From contig FR899081.1 of the NCBI GenBank assembly GCA_000437255.1, positions 1,885 to 31,962 on the forward strand: 30,078 bases of DNA. Direction: 5' to 3'. Under the pieces are notes generated by a model. It worked only from the letters and a program-made list of their open reading frames with translations. It was not told the DNA's origin and did not search any database. Position numbers and translations under genes: made by a program. This document shows, one piece after another, positions 15,490 to 24,229 of this stretch. Source of the DNA: Ruminococcus sp. CAG:403. GTDB taxonomy: Bacteria; Bacillota; Clostridia; Oscillospirales; Ruminococcaceae. The stretch's first letter is position 1. Every line of letters starts with the position of its first letter.

Positions 15490-16497
15490 ATGAAACAAAC
15501 GATTACCACCATCGGAGAAGCGCTGATTGATTTTATTCCGGAACAGCGAGACTGCCCGCTAAAAGAAGTGACAACATTCTATCGAGTTTGCGGCGGTGCG
15601 CCGACAAATGTAGCAGCTGCAATCGGAAAACTCGGCGGCAAGGCACGTATGATTACACAAGTCGGGAATGATGCATTCGGCGATTACATTGTCGATCAAT
15701 TGGAAAAATGCGGGATTGACACAGAGAGCATCTGCCGAACCGATGCTGCCAATACTGCGCTTGCCTTTGTCTCCTTAAAAACAGACGGCAATCGTGATTT
15801 TTCGTTTTATCGAAAGCCAAGTGCAGACATGCTGATGGAACCGGAGCAATTACAGCCAGCGTGGCTGGAAGATACGGCTGTTCTGCATTTCGGATCGGTT
15901 TCCCTGGTGGAATCTCCCATGAAACAAACACATGTACGTGCCATTCAGCTTGCAAAAGAACAGGGCGCTATCATCAGTTTTGACCCGAACATCCGGCTGC
16001 CGCTGTTCCCCTCTGCGGAAGCTTGTCAGGCAGCAGTCCGGGAATTTCTCCCCTATGTCGATCTTTTGAAAGTCTCCGATGAAGAATTGGAATTTGTAAC
16101 CGGTGAAACGGACATTCAGAAAGCAGCACCGCTTCTATTTGAACAAGGCTGTAAAATGATTCTGTATTCCAAAGGAAAACAGGGTGCCATGCTGCTAACA
16201 CCGCAAGTAGTCTGCACAGAACCAAACCCCAAGGTCAAGGTAAAGGACACCACCGGTGCCGGAGATGCCATTTGCGGCGCATTTCTGTATTGTCTGGGGA
16301 AGAACGGTATTACACCGGAAAACCTCAATCAACAGCCTGCCGGCAAACTGCAAAAGTGGCTGCGGTACGCAGTATATTATGCAAACTACAGTGTCACCGG
16401 ATCCGGTGCGATTACCTCCTATCCAGATGATGAAACCTTCCAGCGCTGGCTGCGGACATTCGATTCCTTTATTGCAGTACGAAAAAACGAATTATAA
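15490..16497 (+). CDS. PfkB-family sugar kinase, probably fructokinase
   Basis: The 335-residue product belongs to the ribokinase/PfkB family and phosphorylates a sugar with ATP. The N-terminal GEALIDFIP and GGAPTNVAAAIGKLGG signature, and the C-terminal signature DTTGAGDAICGAFL with catalytic Asp259, are intact. The opening GEALID followed by FIP and the GGAPTNVA motif are typical of bacterial fructokinases, so fructose is the likely substrate; 2-keto-3-deoxygluconate is a less likely alternative. The gene has its own promoter and terminator. No sugar transporter or sucrose hydrolase gene is adjacent to narrow the substrate. Confidence 0.9.
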   Translation: MKQTITTIGEALIDFIPEQRDCPLKEVTTFYRVCGGAPTNVAAAIGKLGGKARMITQVGNDAFGDYIVDQLEKCGIDTESICRTDAANTALAFVSLKTDGNRDFSFYRKPSADMLMEPEQLQPAWLEDTAVLHFGSVSLVESPMKQTHVRAIQLAKEQGAIISFDPNIRLPLFPSAEACQAAVREFLPYVDLLKVSDEELEFVTGETDIQKAAPLLFEQGCKMILYSKGKQGAMLLTPQVVCTEPNPKVKVKDTTGAGDAICGAFLYCLGKNGITPENLNQQPAGKLQKWLRYAVYYANYSVTGSGAITSYPDDETFQRWLRTFDSFIAVRKNEL

Positions 16498-16503
16498 GTT
16501 TCA

Positions 16504-16546
16504 AAAAAGATCCGCACAGAATTTTGATTCCTGTGCGGATCTTTTT
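16504..16546. terminator. Bidirectional terminator between the sugar kinase and ktrA
   Basis: A 16-bp perfect stem (16504-16519 with 16531-16546) has an 11-nt loop, with A-run and T-run arms. It serves the convergent genes on both sides. Confidence 0.88.
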
Positions 16547-16582
16547 GATGTTTTGTAAATCTTCCCTGCGGCAAGGCATACA

Positions 16583-17254
16583 CTAGGAAAGATAGGACTC
16601 AAAACGCAGAATATCATTTTTTTCACCAATTACTGTAATGGTCATGGTTTCATCCAAGATCAAATTCGGTGTAATCGCCGTACTCAGCATCCCATTTTGT
16701 TTCACAGCAATTACATTCAATCCAAACTGTTTTCGAATATCCAACCCGGCAACCGTTTTTCCATGTACGCGCTTGGTAAGCTGAATTTCTGTAATATCCA
16801 CTTCATCGCTCAAAGAAATATACTCCAGCACACCCGGTGCCAGCAGGCGCTTGGCAAGGCGCACAGCCATATCCCGCTCCGGATAGACCACTTCTGCCCC
16901 CAGCGTTTGCAGCACCAATCCATGCTCTTCGCTGGTTGCCTTTGCAATCACACGCTTTACGCCCAACTGAATGGCATACAGTGTCAGCAAAATGCTTTCA
17001 TCCATGCGTCCACCTACACCAATCACAATAACATCACAGTTCTGCAAACCAATTTGCTGCATGGCTTCCCGATTGAGATGACTAACCTGGTATGCCTGAC
17101 TGGTCAGAGAAGCCGCCTGATTGATGATTTCCTGATCCTGATCGGCTACAATCAAATCGCAGTCAGAAGCTGCCAGAGATTCTGCCAATGCATATCCAAA
17201 CCGTCCCAGCCCAATGACCCCATAACATTGGGCTCCTTTTTTTGTATTTCGCAT
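16583..17254 (-). CDS. ktrA: Ktr potassium transporter regulatory (RCK) subunit
   Basis: The 223-residue cytoplasmic protein gates the KtrB channel in response to bound nucleotide. Residues about 11-130 form the RCK_N Rossmann fold, with GLGRFG (15-20) and an acidic residue at the end of strand 2 (Asp38). Residues about 140-220 form the RCK_C domain. The ATG at 17254 has AAGGAG 7 nt upstream. It lies 11 nt after ktrB in the same transcript. Confidence 0.92.
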   Translation of the reverse strand: MRNTKKGAQCYGVIGLGRFGYALAESLAASDCDLIVADQDQEIINQAASLTSQAYQVSHLNREAMQQIGLQNCDVIVIGVGGRMDESILLTLYAIQLGVKRVIAKATSEEHGLVLQTLGAEVVYPERDMAVRLAKRLLAPGVLEYISLSDEVDITEIQLTKRVHGKTVAGLDIRKQFGLNVIAVKQNGMLSTAITPNLILDETMTITVIGEKNDILRFESYLS

Positions 17255-17265
17255 GTTTGTTCTCC

Positions 17266-18573
17266 TTATCCAATACTAATTCGTTCCTCCGGAAGAGAAA
17301 CATTGCAGCGTGTCTTTTGAATCCACAGAGAGACAACCGTCCAAGGGCCAAGCCGCCCAATGAACATGGTGCCAATCAAAAGCAGCTTCGCCGGCGCGGA
17401 GAGTGCCCCCGTCACGCCAGTAGAAAGACCGACTGTTCCAAATGCAGAAACAACTTCTACTAAAATCTGAGACAGCGTCAAAGTCGGTTCCAGTATTCCT
17501 ATCAGCAGGGAAACACCACCTACCACACAGGCACCCATTCCAACCAGAACAAATGCCTGTTCCATCACATCCTTGGGAAGCTGTCGATGGAACACTGTAA
17601 TATTTTTTCTGGAAGGATACACAAAGACCGTCCGCAAAAATACAAACAGCGTGGTTGTTTTGATCCCACCTGCCGTGGAACCGGGCGAACCGCCCACAAA
17701 CATTAAGATCAGCATAACCAGGGTTGCACTACTGGAAAACTGCGCCAACGGTACTGTGGCAAAACCTGCTGTTCGTGCAGAAACACTATAAAAGAATGCA
17801 TCCAGCCAGTTCAGACTCGAATCTCCGCACTTTAATAGAACGGTTCCGCCTGCAAGCAGTAACACCGTCATCAGCAACACCACTTTGGTATGCAGCGTGC
17901 AGCGGAGCAGTCTGCCATGATTCTGCCAAAGATCCCGAATCACCATAAACCCAATACCACCGGCAATGACCAAAATACTGGTTAGCAGTAAAAACGGCAC
18001 ATTGCTGCGGTAGGCAGCCAAGCTTTGTCCACCGCCCAGCAAGTCAAATCCGGCGTTGTTAAAGGATGCCACCGAATGAAACAAACTAAGCCCAATCGCA
18101 TGCCAGACAGTGTACTGCTTCCGGAATACCAGAAAACTTCCGACCGCACCAATGCATTCAATCGAAAATGTGGTAATCAAAACGGTTCGAATCAGTGCCA
18201 GAATATTTTTTAAATTGGGAGAATTTAACGCTTCCTTAATCAAAACCTGATCCTGCAAGCGCACACGCCTTCCGGAAAGAGCAATCAGCCCCAAACCAAT
18301 GGACGTTACGCCCAGTCCTCCAATCTGAATCAAAATACCAACAACGGTTTGTCCAAATACGGTAAAATGATCGGCAACATCCACTGCAACCAATCCAGTA
18401 ACGCAGACTGCACTGGTCGCTGTAAACAGTGCATCCAAAACGGAAACAGCTGCACCTGGCTTCTGTGCAATCGGCAGAGACAACAGCAGGGTTCCCAGTG
18501 CAATCATGCTGGCAAATCCACATGCAATGATACGAACCGGCGTAAAGCGCCTTCGTCTTCCCAATAACTTCAT
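17266..18573 (-). CDS. ktrB: Ktr/Trk-family potassium uptake membrane subunit
   Basis: The 435-residue protein is a TrkH/KtrB-type cation channel with four repeated M1-P-M2 units. Each selectivity loop is visible: TSAVCVTGL, SVASFNNAGFDL, SARTAGFAT and AFGTVGLSTG. The short N-terminus fits KtrB better than the longer TrkH. The start has AAGGAG 7 nt upstream. It sits between the exporter-like gene and ktrA, with gaps of 17 and 11 nt, so the three are very likely one operon. Confidence 0.94.
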   Translation of the reverse strand: MKLLGRRRRFTPVRIIACGFASMIALGTLLLSLPIAQKPGAAVSVLDALFTATSAVCVTGLVAVDVADHFTVFGQTVVGILIQIGGLGVTSIGLGLIALSGRRVRLQDQVLIKEALNSPNLKNILALIRTVLITTFSIECIGAVGSFLVFRKQYTVWHAIGLSLFHSVASFNNAGFDLLGGGQSLAAYRSNVPFLLLTSILVIAGGIGFMVIRDLWQNHGRLLRCTLHTKVVLLMTVLLLAGGTVLLKCGDSSLNWLDAFFYSVSARTAGFATVPLAQFSSSATLVMLILMFVGGSPGSTAGGIKTTTLFVFLRTVFVYPSRKNITVFHRQLPKDVMEQAFVLVGMGACVVGGVSLLIGILEPTLTLSQILVEVVSAFGTVGLSTGVTGALSAPAKLLLIGTMFIGRLGPWTVVSLWIQKTRCNVSLPEERISIG

Positions 18574-18590
18574 CGATCTTCTCCTTTTCC

Positions 18591-19580
18591 CTATGTATAT
18601 AAATGCTCCGATGCAAAAAAGTCTGATTTTATTTTTAAGAACAACCGCAAGTCCGTCAAAATGCTAAACAGCAGCGCTCGATTTTCAAACTCCGCTCGTG
18701 TTACCGGCAAGGTGTCTGTTCGATATTGCTGATGCAGCAAATCCAACTGTTCCTGCAAAGCCGTTGGGTCATTGTGCTCGGAAAAGTCCTGACTCACAGA
18801 ACGAATGAAATCTGCAAGCGGATGCGCCTGCTCTGGGATTAAGGTCAGCTGGATAATCTGCCGATAAATCATGCGCAGAACATCACATTGCTGCTGCCGC
18901 ATTTCTGCGTAGCGCAGGAAATACAAATCCTGCCTGGTAAAACGGTTCCCCAAAAATAAAACCGTTTCCCGCTGCATCTGCGCCAAGAGATGATCGGTTT
19001 TGGTAAAGCAGGTTCCATCGTATCCAGCTCGATCCGAACAGAGCAGGTACACTGCCATGCGTTCCAGAATCCCCTGCATTTGCTGATCGAGCTCCTGTTG
19101 ATGCCGCCGAATTTTCTCCTGATTGTTCGGCATAAACCAGTTCAGAAAGACGCCAATTCCGCCACCGATGAGCAGCAGCAAAATTTCATTTTTTAGAAGA
19201 GACAGGCTCACACCGCCTGCCGCCATATAGTGTGTTGCCATGACAGCATTAACCGCAATGGAATCCAGCAAATCCATTCCATAGCAAAGCAGCAGAAACA
19301 CCAAAAAGAATCCGCCAAATGTAAGCGGATTGGTGCCGAGGTAATAAAAAATCGGTGTACATAAGGCAGTCATCATCACAAAGGCAATCAATCGCCGCAG
19401 ACAGCTTGCCACCGTTTCCTTTTTGGTATCCTGAATGGTCAAAAAGACAATCAACCCGGCAGACATGGCATTTTGCAGACCCGCTGCTCCTGCCAGCGCC
19501 ATTGCAGCGGCTGCACCTACTGCAATTTTTCCAATTTTCAGCCAATTGATTCGACTAGCGGCAAAAACCGGTGTTTTCAT
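18591..19580 (-). CDS. Aromatic acid exporter (ArAE_1) family membrane protein
   Basis: The 329-residue product has an N-terminal membrane domain (about residues 12-165, up to six helices), with an AGLQNAMSAGLIVFLTIQDTKKET segment characteristic of the ArAE_1/DUF939 family. A soluble helical C-terminal domain (about 170-329) follows, rich in Gln, Arg and Leu. Family members are thought to export aromatic or other organic acids, but few have been tested. The ATG at 19580 is preferred over a frame extension to 19640 because AAAGGTGG lies 7 nt upstream. It is the first gene of the operon with ktrB and ktrA. Confidence 0.85.
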   Translation of the reverse strand: MKTPVFAASRINWLKIGKIAVGAAAAMALAGAAGLQNAMSAGLIVFLTIQDTKKETVASCLRRLIAFVMMTALCTPIFYYLGTNPLTFGGFFLVFLLLCYGMDLLDSIAVNAVMATHYMAAGGVSLSLLKNEILLLLIGGGIGVFLNWFMPNNQEKIRRHQQELDQQMQGILERMAVYLLCSDRAGYDGTCFTKTDHLLAQMQRETVLFLGNRFTRQDLYFLRYAEMRQQQCDVLRMIYRQIIQLTLIPEQAHPLADFIRSVSQDFSEHNDPTALQEQLDLLHQQYRTDTLPVTRAEFENRALLFSILTDLRLFLKIKSDFFASEHLYT

Positions 19581-19628
19581 TTGTGCGCCACCTTTCTTCT
19601 CGTGAATAAGTTCTAGTTCTAATGATTC

Positions 19629-19657
19629 AGTATAGCACATCCTTCATCAATTTTCAA
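19629..19657 (-). promoter_or_regulatory. Promoter of the exporter-ktrB-ktrA operon
   Basis: TTGAAA (19657-19652) and TATACT (19634-19629) are separated by 17 nt. An AGAACT-AGAACT tandem repeat lies just downstream of the -10 box (about 19621-19610), near the expected transcript start. Confidence 0.8.
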
Positions 19658-19694
19658 GATTTTTTACAGAATCGGAAAAAAGAAAACAGGAAAC

Positions 19695-19723
19695 TTGCAT
19701 TTTTACAGATTCTGTGGTATCAT
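19695..19723 (+). promoter_or_regulatory. Promoter of the alcohol dehydrogenase gene
   Basis: TTGCAT (19695-19700) and TATCAT (19718-19723) are separated by 17 nt. This is a moderate match, divergent from the exporter promoter. Confidence 0.65.
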
Positions 19724-19769
19724 AATGGCAACGGCTCTGCCGAAATTTTATTTTTGGAGGTAGTTTGTA

Positions 19770-20927
19770 ATGCAGGCATTTACGTATCATATTCCAACGA
19801 AAATCCATTTTGGAAAAGGACAACTTGTACACTTGACGGAATTGTCAGAAAGCGGTCATTCTGTTTTATTGGTTTACGGTGGCGGAAGCATCAAGAAATC
19901 TGGCTTGTATGAAGAAGCCATGCAATTGCTGCACCAGGCTGGTCTACAGGTAACGGAATTATCCGGTGTAGAACCGAATCCACGAATTGAATCTGTACGT
20001 GCCGGTGTTGCATGCTGCAAGGAGCAAAAACTGGACATGGTGCTGGCAATCGGCGGCGGAAGCGTCATCGACTGTGCAAAGGTCATTGCGGCCGGTGCCT
20101 GCTATGACGGGGATCCTTGGGATCTGGTTATTGACCCCGGGAAAATTCAAACTGCCCTGCCTATTTATTCCGTTTTAACATTAGCGGCAACGGGCTCGGA
20201 AATGGATTCCTTTGCGGTCATTTCTGACCTTTCCAAGCATGAAAAATGGGGAACCAGTGCCGAATGCATGAAACCCAAAATGTCCATCTTGGATCCCACA
20301 TATACCTACAGCGTTTCCAAAAAGCAGACAGCTGCCGGAACCGCTGATATGATGAGTCATATTTTTGAAAATTACTTTACAAATGTACCAGGTGCCGCTG
20401 TACAGGCACGCTTTGCAGAAGGTCTGCTGAAAACTTGTGTGCAGTACGGCCCGATCGCTCTACAGCATCCAGACAACTATGAAGCACGTGCCAATCTGAT
20501 GTGGACTTCCAGTATGGCAATCAACGGACTGCTGTCCGACGGCGCAGAGGTAGGCTGGTGCGTTCACCCGATGGAACACGAACTCAGCGCATTTTATGAC
20601 ATCACCCACGGCGAAGGTCTTGCCATTCTGACACCGCATTGGATGGATTTTGCTCTGTCAGAAGCAACTGCTGCAAAGTTTGCGGCATATGGACGTGCTG
20701 TCTTCGGCATCACAGAAACAGAGGACTGGAAAGCAGCCAAAGCAGCCATTGCAGAGACAAGAGCCTTTTTCCGCACCATGCGACTGCCGGAAACGCTCCG
20801 GGAGGTTGGTATCTGCGAGGAAACGCATTTTGAAGAAATGGCAGAAAAAGCAGCTGCCGGATGTGTCGGCTGTTATGTCCCGCTGACCAAAGAAGATATC
20901 ATCGGTATTTTCCGTGCCGCTCTTTGA
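19770..20927 (+). CDS. Iron-containing alcohol dehydrogenase, butanol-dehydrogenase type
   Basis: The 385-residue group III alcohol dehydrogenase probably reduces short-chain aldehydes such as acetaldehyde or butyraldehyde with NAD(P)H. The cofactor loop is AIGGGSVIDCAK (93-104). Expected metal ligands are Asp193 and His197 in TADMMSH, His266 in CVHPMEHELSA and His280 in DITHGEG. Length and N-terminus (FTYHIPTKIHFGKG) match the BDH/YugJ-YqhD subgroup. The start follows GGAGG. A fermentative role in disposing of reducing equivalents is inferred. The next gene follows after 77 nt with no clear terminator. Confidence 0.93.
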   Translation: MQAFTYHIPTKIHFGKGQLVHLTELSESGHSVLLVYGGGSIKKSGLYEEAMQLLHQAGLQVTELSGVEPNPRIESVRAGVACCKEQKLDMVLAIGGGSVIDCAKVIAAGACYDGDPWDLVIDPGKIQTALPIYSVLTLAATGSEMDSFAVISDLSKHEKWGTSAECMKPKMSILDPTYTYSVSKKQTAAGTADMMSHIFENYFTNVPGAAVQARFAEGLLKTCVQYGPIALQHPDNYEARANLMWTSSMAINGLLSDGAEVGWCVHPMEHELSAFYDITHGEGLAILTPHWMDFALSEATAAKFAAYGRAVFGITETEDWKAAKAAIAETRAFFRTMRLPETLREVGICEETHFEEMAEKAAAGCVGCYVPLTKEDIIGIFRAAL

Positions 20928-21004
20928 TAGAAAGAAAGCCTGATCATGCGTCGAACGAGCGTTGAAGCAAAGCAACCTATAATGAACAGAAAAAGGAGAC
21001 CGCT

Positions 21005-21547
21005 ATGAAGCGCTGTTTAATTGTTGTGGATTATCAAGTCGATTTTGTATCCGGCACATTGGGATTTCCGGAGGCAGAAACACTTGCTGCTCCCATTGCG
21101 CAAAAGATTCAACAGTACCACGCAGCAAAGGATGCTGTCTTATTTACCCTGGATACCCACGGAACAGATTATGCTTCCACACAGGAAGGACGAAACTTAC
21201 CGATTGCACACTGCATCCATGGAACAGCTGGGCATGCCCTATATGGTTGTGTCGCACAGGAATGTCTGCCGCAGGATGTTTGCTTCGAAAAGGGTACGTT
21301 CGGCTCCGATCGGTTATTTGCATACTTGCAGCAGCAAGCCTACACCGATGTAGAATTGGTTGGACTGGTTTCTAACATCTGTGTGCTTGCCAATGCTGTG
21401 CTGGCAAAAACAGCTCTGCCGGAAGCCCACATTACAGTCGATGCATCCTGTACTGCAAGTTTTCAGCCTGCTCTGCATGAAGCAGCATTGGATGTCATGG
21501 AAGGTCTGCAAATCGATGTTTTCAACCGGAAGGACGGTGCTTTATGA
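21005..21547 (+). CDS. pncA: Nicotinamidase (isochorismatase family)
   Basis: The 180-residue product deaminates nicotinamide to nicotinate. The Asp-Lys-Cys catalytic triad is visible: Asp9 in VVDYQVDF, Lys96 in FEKGTFGS and Cys126 in VSNICVLANA. The metal-site residues Asp50 and His52 (TLDTHG) and the HCIHGTAGH stretch are present. The ribosome-binding site AAAAAGGAG precedes the ATG. The stop overlaps the start of pncB (ATGA). A TATAAT at about 20981 could be a -10 box, but I see no matching -35, so read-through from the dehydrogenase gene is possible. Confidence 0.92.
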   Translation: MKRCLIVVDYQVDFVSGTLGFPEAETLAAPIAQKIQQYHAAKDAVLFTLDTHGTDYASTQEGRNLPIAHCIHGTAGHALYGCVAQECLPQDVCFEKGTFGSDRLFAYLQQQAYTDVELVGLVSNICVLANAVLAKTALPEAHITVDASCTASFQPALHEAALDVMEGLQIDVFNRKDGAL

Positions 21548-23007
21548 AACAAGAACAAAACCTAACGATGCTATGTGACTTTTACGAATTCACCATGGCA
21601 AACGGATATTTTGAAACCGGTTATTATAAGAAAAAAGTTTATTTTGATGTATTTTTCCGAACCGTACCGGACGGCGGTGGATTTGCAATTGCCGCCGGTC
21701 TGGAACAGGTCATTGACTATATTCAAAACCTGCATTTTTCTCCGGAAGACTTGTCTTATCTGCGTGGAAAAGGCTGCTTCAGTGAAAGATTTCTGCAATA
21801 CCTGAAAGAATTCCATTTTACCGGTGACTTGTATGCCGTTCCAGAGGGAACTCCTGTATTCCCCGGCGAACCCATTCTGACCATTTGCGCTCCTGCAATT
21901 GAAGCGCAGATCATTGAAACGTTCGTGCTGCTGTCCATCAATCACCAATCCCTGATTGCAACCAAAGCCAACCGCATTGTACGGGCTGCACAGGGCAAAA
22001 CGGTACTGGAATTTGGCTCCCGCCGTGCACAAGGTGCAGATGGTGCCGTGCTGGGGGCACGTGCTGCCTATCTGGCTGGATGCGGCGGAACCGCCTGCAC
22101 GCTGACAGATTCCCTATACGGCGTTCCGGCAGGCGGAACCATGGCGCATGCCTGGGTGCAGATGTTCGACTCCGAGTATGAAGCGTTTGCCGCATACTGC
22201 AAGCTTTATCCCAACAATGCCATCTTGCTGGTAGACACTTATGACACACTGAAAAGCGGTGTGCCCAATGCCATCCGTGCATTCCGGGACATTCTGGTTC
22301 CGCAGGGAATCACTTCATTTGGCATCCGTCTGGATTCCGGTGACATTTCCTATCTATCCAAAAAGGCAAGAGCTATGCTGGATGAAGCTGGTTTCCCGAA
22401 CTGTAAAATTGTAGCTTCCAACTCCTTGGATGAATATCTGATTCGGGATTTGCTGATGCAGGGAGCACAAATTGATACGTTCGGCGTAGGAGAACGTATG
22501 ATTACGGCCAAAAGCTCTCCTGTATTCGGCGGCGTTTATAAGCTGGCTGCCGTCACAGAAGAAGACGGCACCATTGTTCCAAAAATTAAAATCAGTGAAA
22601 ATACTGCCAAAATCACCAATCCGCATTTTAAAACCGTTTACCGGTTCTTTGACCGGGAAAGCGGAAAAGCACTGGCAGATGAACTGTGCGTTTACGATGA
22701 GACCATTGATCCCGACCAACCGCACACCATCTTCCATCCGGAAGCCATTTGGAAACACAAGACACTCACCAACTTCACGGTGAAAAAATTGCAGGTTCCC
22801 ATTTTCAAACAGGGAGAATTGGTCTATACCTGTCCCAAACTGGAAGACGTGCGTGCCTACTGTCTCGAACAAATCGATCTATTGTGGGACGAAGTCAAAC
22901 GATTTGAAAATCCACACACCTACTATGTGGATCTATCTCAGAAACTCTGGGAAATCAAACGCTCCTTACTGGAGCAAAACCGGCCAAGCGAAAGGAAGAA
23001 CGACTAA
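21544..23007 (+). CDS. pncB: Nicotinate phosphoribosyltransferase
   Basis: The 487-residue enzyme joins nicotinate to PRPP to make nicotinate mononucleotide, the step after PncA. Family motifs are LCDFYEFTMANGYF near the N-terminus, LEFGSRRAQG (about 155-164), GTMAHAWV with the phosphorylated His202, and FGIRLDSGDI. The start overlaps pncA by 4 nt, indicating translational coupling. Together PncA and PncB form the Preiss-Handler entry to NAD. Confidence 0.96.
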   Translation: MKQEQNLTMLCDFYEFTMANGYFETGYYKKKVYFDVFFRTVPDGGGFAIAAGLEQVIDYIQNLHFSPEDLSYLRGKGCFSERFLQYLKEFHFTGDLYAVPEGTPVFPGEPILTICAPAIEAQIIETFVLLSINHQSLIATKANRIVRAAQGKTVLEFGSRRAQGADGAVLGARAAYLAGCGGTACTLTDSLYGVPAGGTMAHAWVQMFDSEYEAFAAYCKLYPNNAILLVDTYDTLKSGVPNAIRAFRDILVPQGITSFGIRLDSGDISYLSKKARAMLDEAGFPNCKIVASNSLDEYLIRDLLMQGAQIDTFGVGERMITAKSSPVFGGVYKLAAVTEEDGTIVPKIKISENTAKITNPHFKTVYRFFDRESGKALADELCVYDETIDPDQPHTIFHPEAIWKHKTLTNFTVKKLQVPIFKQGELVYTCPKLEDVRAYCLEQIDLLWDEVKRFENPHTYYVDLSQKLWEIKRSLLEQNRPSERKND

Positions 23008-23008
23008 T

Positions 23009-24079
23009 ATGAAAGCCTATCAACAATATATTCGGAATGTGGATCCCTATGTACCGGGAGAGCAGCCGCACTTCGATCAAATGGTAAAGCTCAACACCAA
23101 CGAAAATCCCTACCCACCTTCTCCAAACGTGCTCCAGGCAATTGCAGCCATTCCACTTCAGGAACAGCGTCTGTATCCGGATCCAACCGCTCATCAACTG
23201 AATGCAGCCATTGCAAAGCGTTATGGATTGCAGGAAGATCAGGTCTTTTCCGGGGTTGGTTCCGATGATGTGCTGGCCATGCTCTTTCTCACTTTTTTCA
23301 ATGGAACAAAACCGATTTTGTTCCCAGATATTTCCTATGCATTCTACCCCGTTTGGGCAAAGCTGTTCGGCATTCCTTACGAAGCCATCCCTCTGGATGA
23401 ACAGCTTCGCATTGTGCCAGAGGATTATTATCGTCCCAACAACGGAATTGTATTCCCCAATCCAAATGCGCCAACCGGAATTGCGCTGCCGCTGGATGCC
23501 ATCCGCAGCATTTTGGAACACAATCCAGATTCCATTGTCCTGGTAGATGAAGCATATGTCGATTTTGGTGCAGAATCTGCGGTATCGCTTCTACCGGAAT
23601 TTGAAAACCTCATCGTAGTACAGACTTTCTCCAAGTCCCGTGCACTGGCAGGCAGCCGAATTGGCTTCTGCATGGGTGCACCAGAATTAATCCGTGCGCT
23701 GAACAATGTCAAGTATTCCTTCAATTCCTATACGCTCAATCGCACCGCCATTGCTGCTGGAACCGCCGCCATGGAAGATGAAGACTACTTCCAGCGTCAT
23801 TTGAAACTGGTGGTAGAAACACGGGAGTGGACGAAACAGCAGCTTGCGCAGCTTGGCTTCCAGTTCCCGGACTCCAAGAGCAATTTCCTATTTGTAACAC
23901 ATCCCGATTATGATATGTGCCAGCTGTTTACTTACCTGCGCAGCAAGCAAATTTTTGTACGGCATTTTGACACGCCCCGTATTGTCAATTACCTGCGGAT
24001 TACCATTGGAACACCAGCAGAAATGGAAACCCTACTGGCTGCCATTCGGGAATTTTTGCAAACAGAACACACGGCTTGA
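23009..24079 (+). CDS. hisC: Histidinol-phosphate aminotransferase-type PLP enzyme
   Basis: The 356-residue product is a fold-type I aminotransferase. The PLP lysine is Lys209 in TFSKSRALAGSRIG, and VDEAYVDFG binds the cofactor ring. LNTNENPYPPSPN near the N-terminus is typical of HisC. In histidine synthesis the enzyme makes histidinol phosphate; some homologues also act on aromatic amino acids. The ATG at 23009 begins one base after the pncB stop with AAAGGAAG upstream, so the gene is co-transcribed with NAD-salvage genes instead of his genes. It could be the main HisC of the cell or a second paralogue. Confidence 0.88.
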   Translation: MKAYQQYIRNVDPYVPGEQPHFDQMVKLNTNENPYPPSPNVLQAIAAIPLQEQRLYPDPTAHQLNAAIAKRYGLQEDQVFSGVGSDDVLAMLFLTFFNGTKPILFPDISYAFYPVWAKLFGIPYEAIPLDEQLRIVPEDYYRPNNGIVFPNPNAPTGIALPLDAIRSILEHNPDSIVLVDEAYVDFGAESAVSLLPEFENLIVVQTFSKSRALAGSRIGFCMGAPELIRALNNVKYSFNSYTLNRTAIAAGTAAMEDEDYFQRHLKLVVETREWTKQQLAQLGFQFPDSKSNFLFVTHPDYDMCQLFTYLRSKQIFVRHFDTPRIVNYLRITIGTPAEMETLLAAIREFLQTEHTA

Positions 24080-24104
24080 CAGCAAGGAAAAAATATAGTA
24101 TAAT
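24076..24104 (+). promoter_or_regulatory. Promoter of the glyA-folD-fhs operon
   Basis: TTGACA (24076-24081) and TATAAT (24099-24104) are separated by 17 nt, a perfect consensus. The -35 box overlaps the hisC stop codon, and no terminator is visible after hisC. Confidence 0.92.
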
Positions 24105-24111
24105 ATTTTTA

Positions 24112-24229
24112 GACAAAATTTCCCATCATTCGGGCAACAAGAAGCAACAGAATTCGCACAGGAACTACCATTTGCGTTCGTGTGCGTTTCTTGTTTGGAT
24201 GAAAAATACGTGCTAAAAGGAGTAAAAAA
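24112..24229 (+). promoter_or_regulatory. Structured 5' leader of glyA, possible cis-regulatory RNA
   Basis: About 118 nt separate the expected transcript start from the glyA ATG. An outer 8-bp stem (24136-24143 with 24188-24195) encloses an inner stem (24155-24160 with 24181-24186), which continues after one G/G mismatch as 24162-24165 with 24176-24179. A small CCC/GGG hairpin precedes it (24122-24134). The sequence does not match the ZTP, glycine or folate riboswitch motifs that I remember, so the class is unknown. Confidence 0.5.

Noticed and set aside
24112..24229. ZTP (pfl) riboswitch before glyA
   Set aside because: The conserved CCGCCUGGGC core and the GGGUCGUG segment are absent, so I report only an unclassified structured leader.
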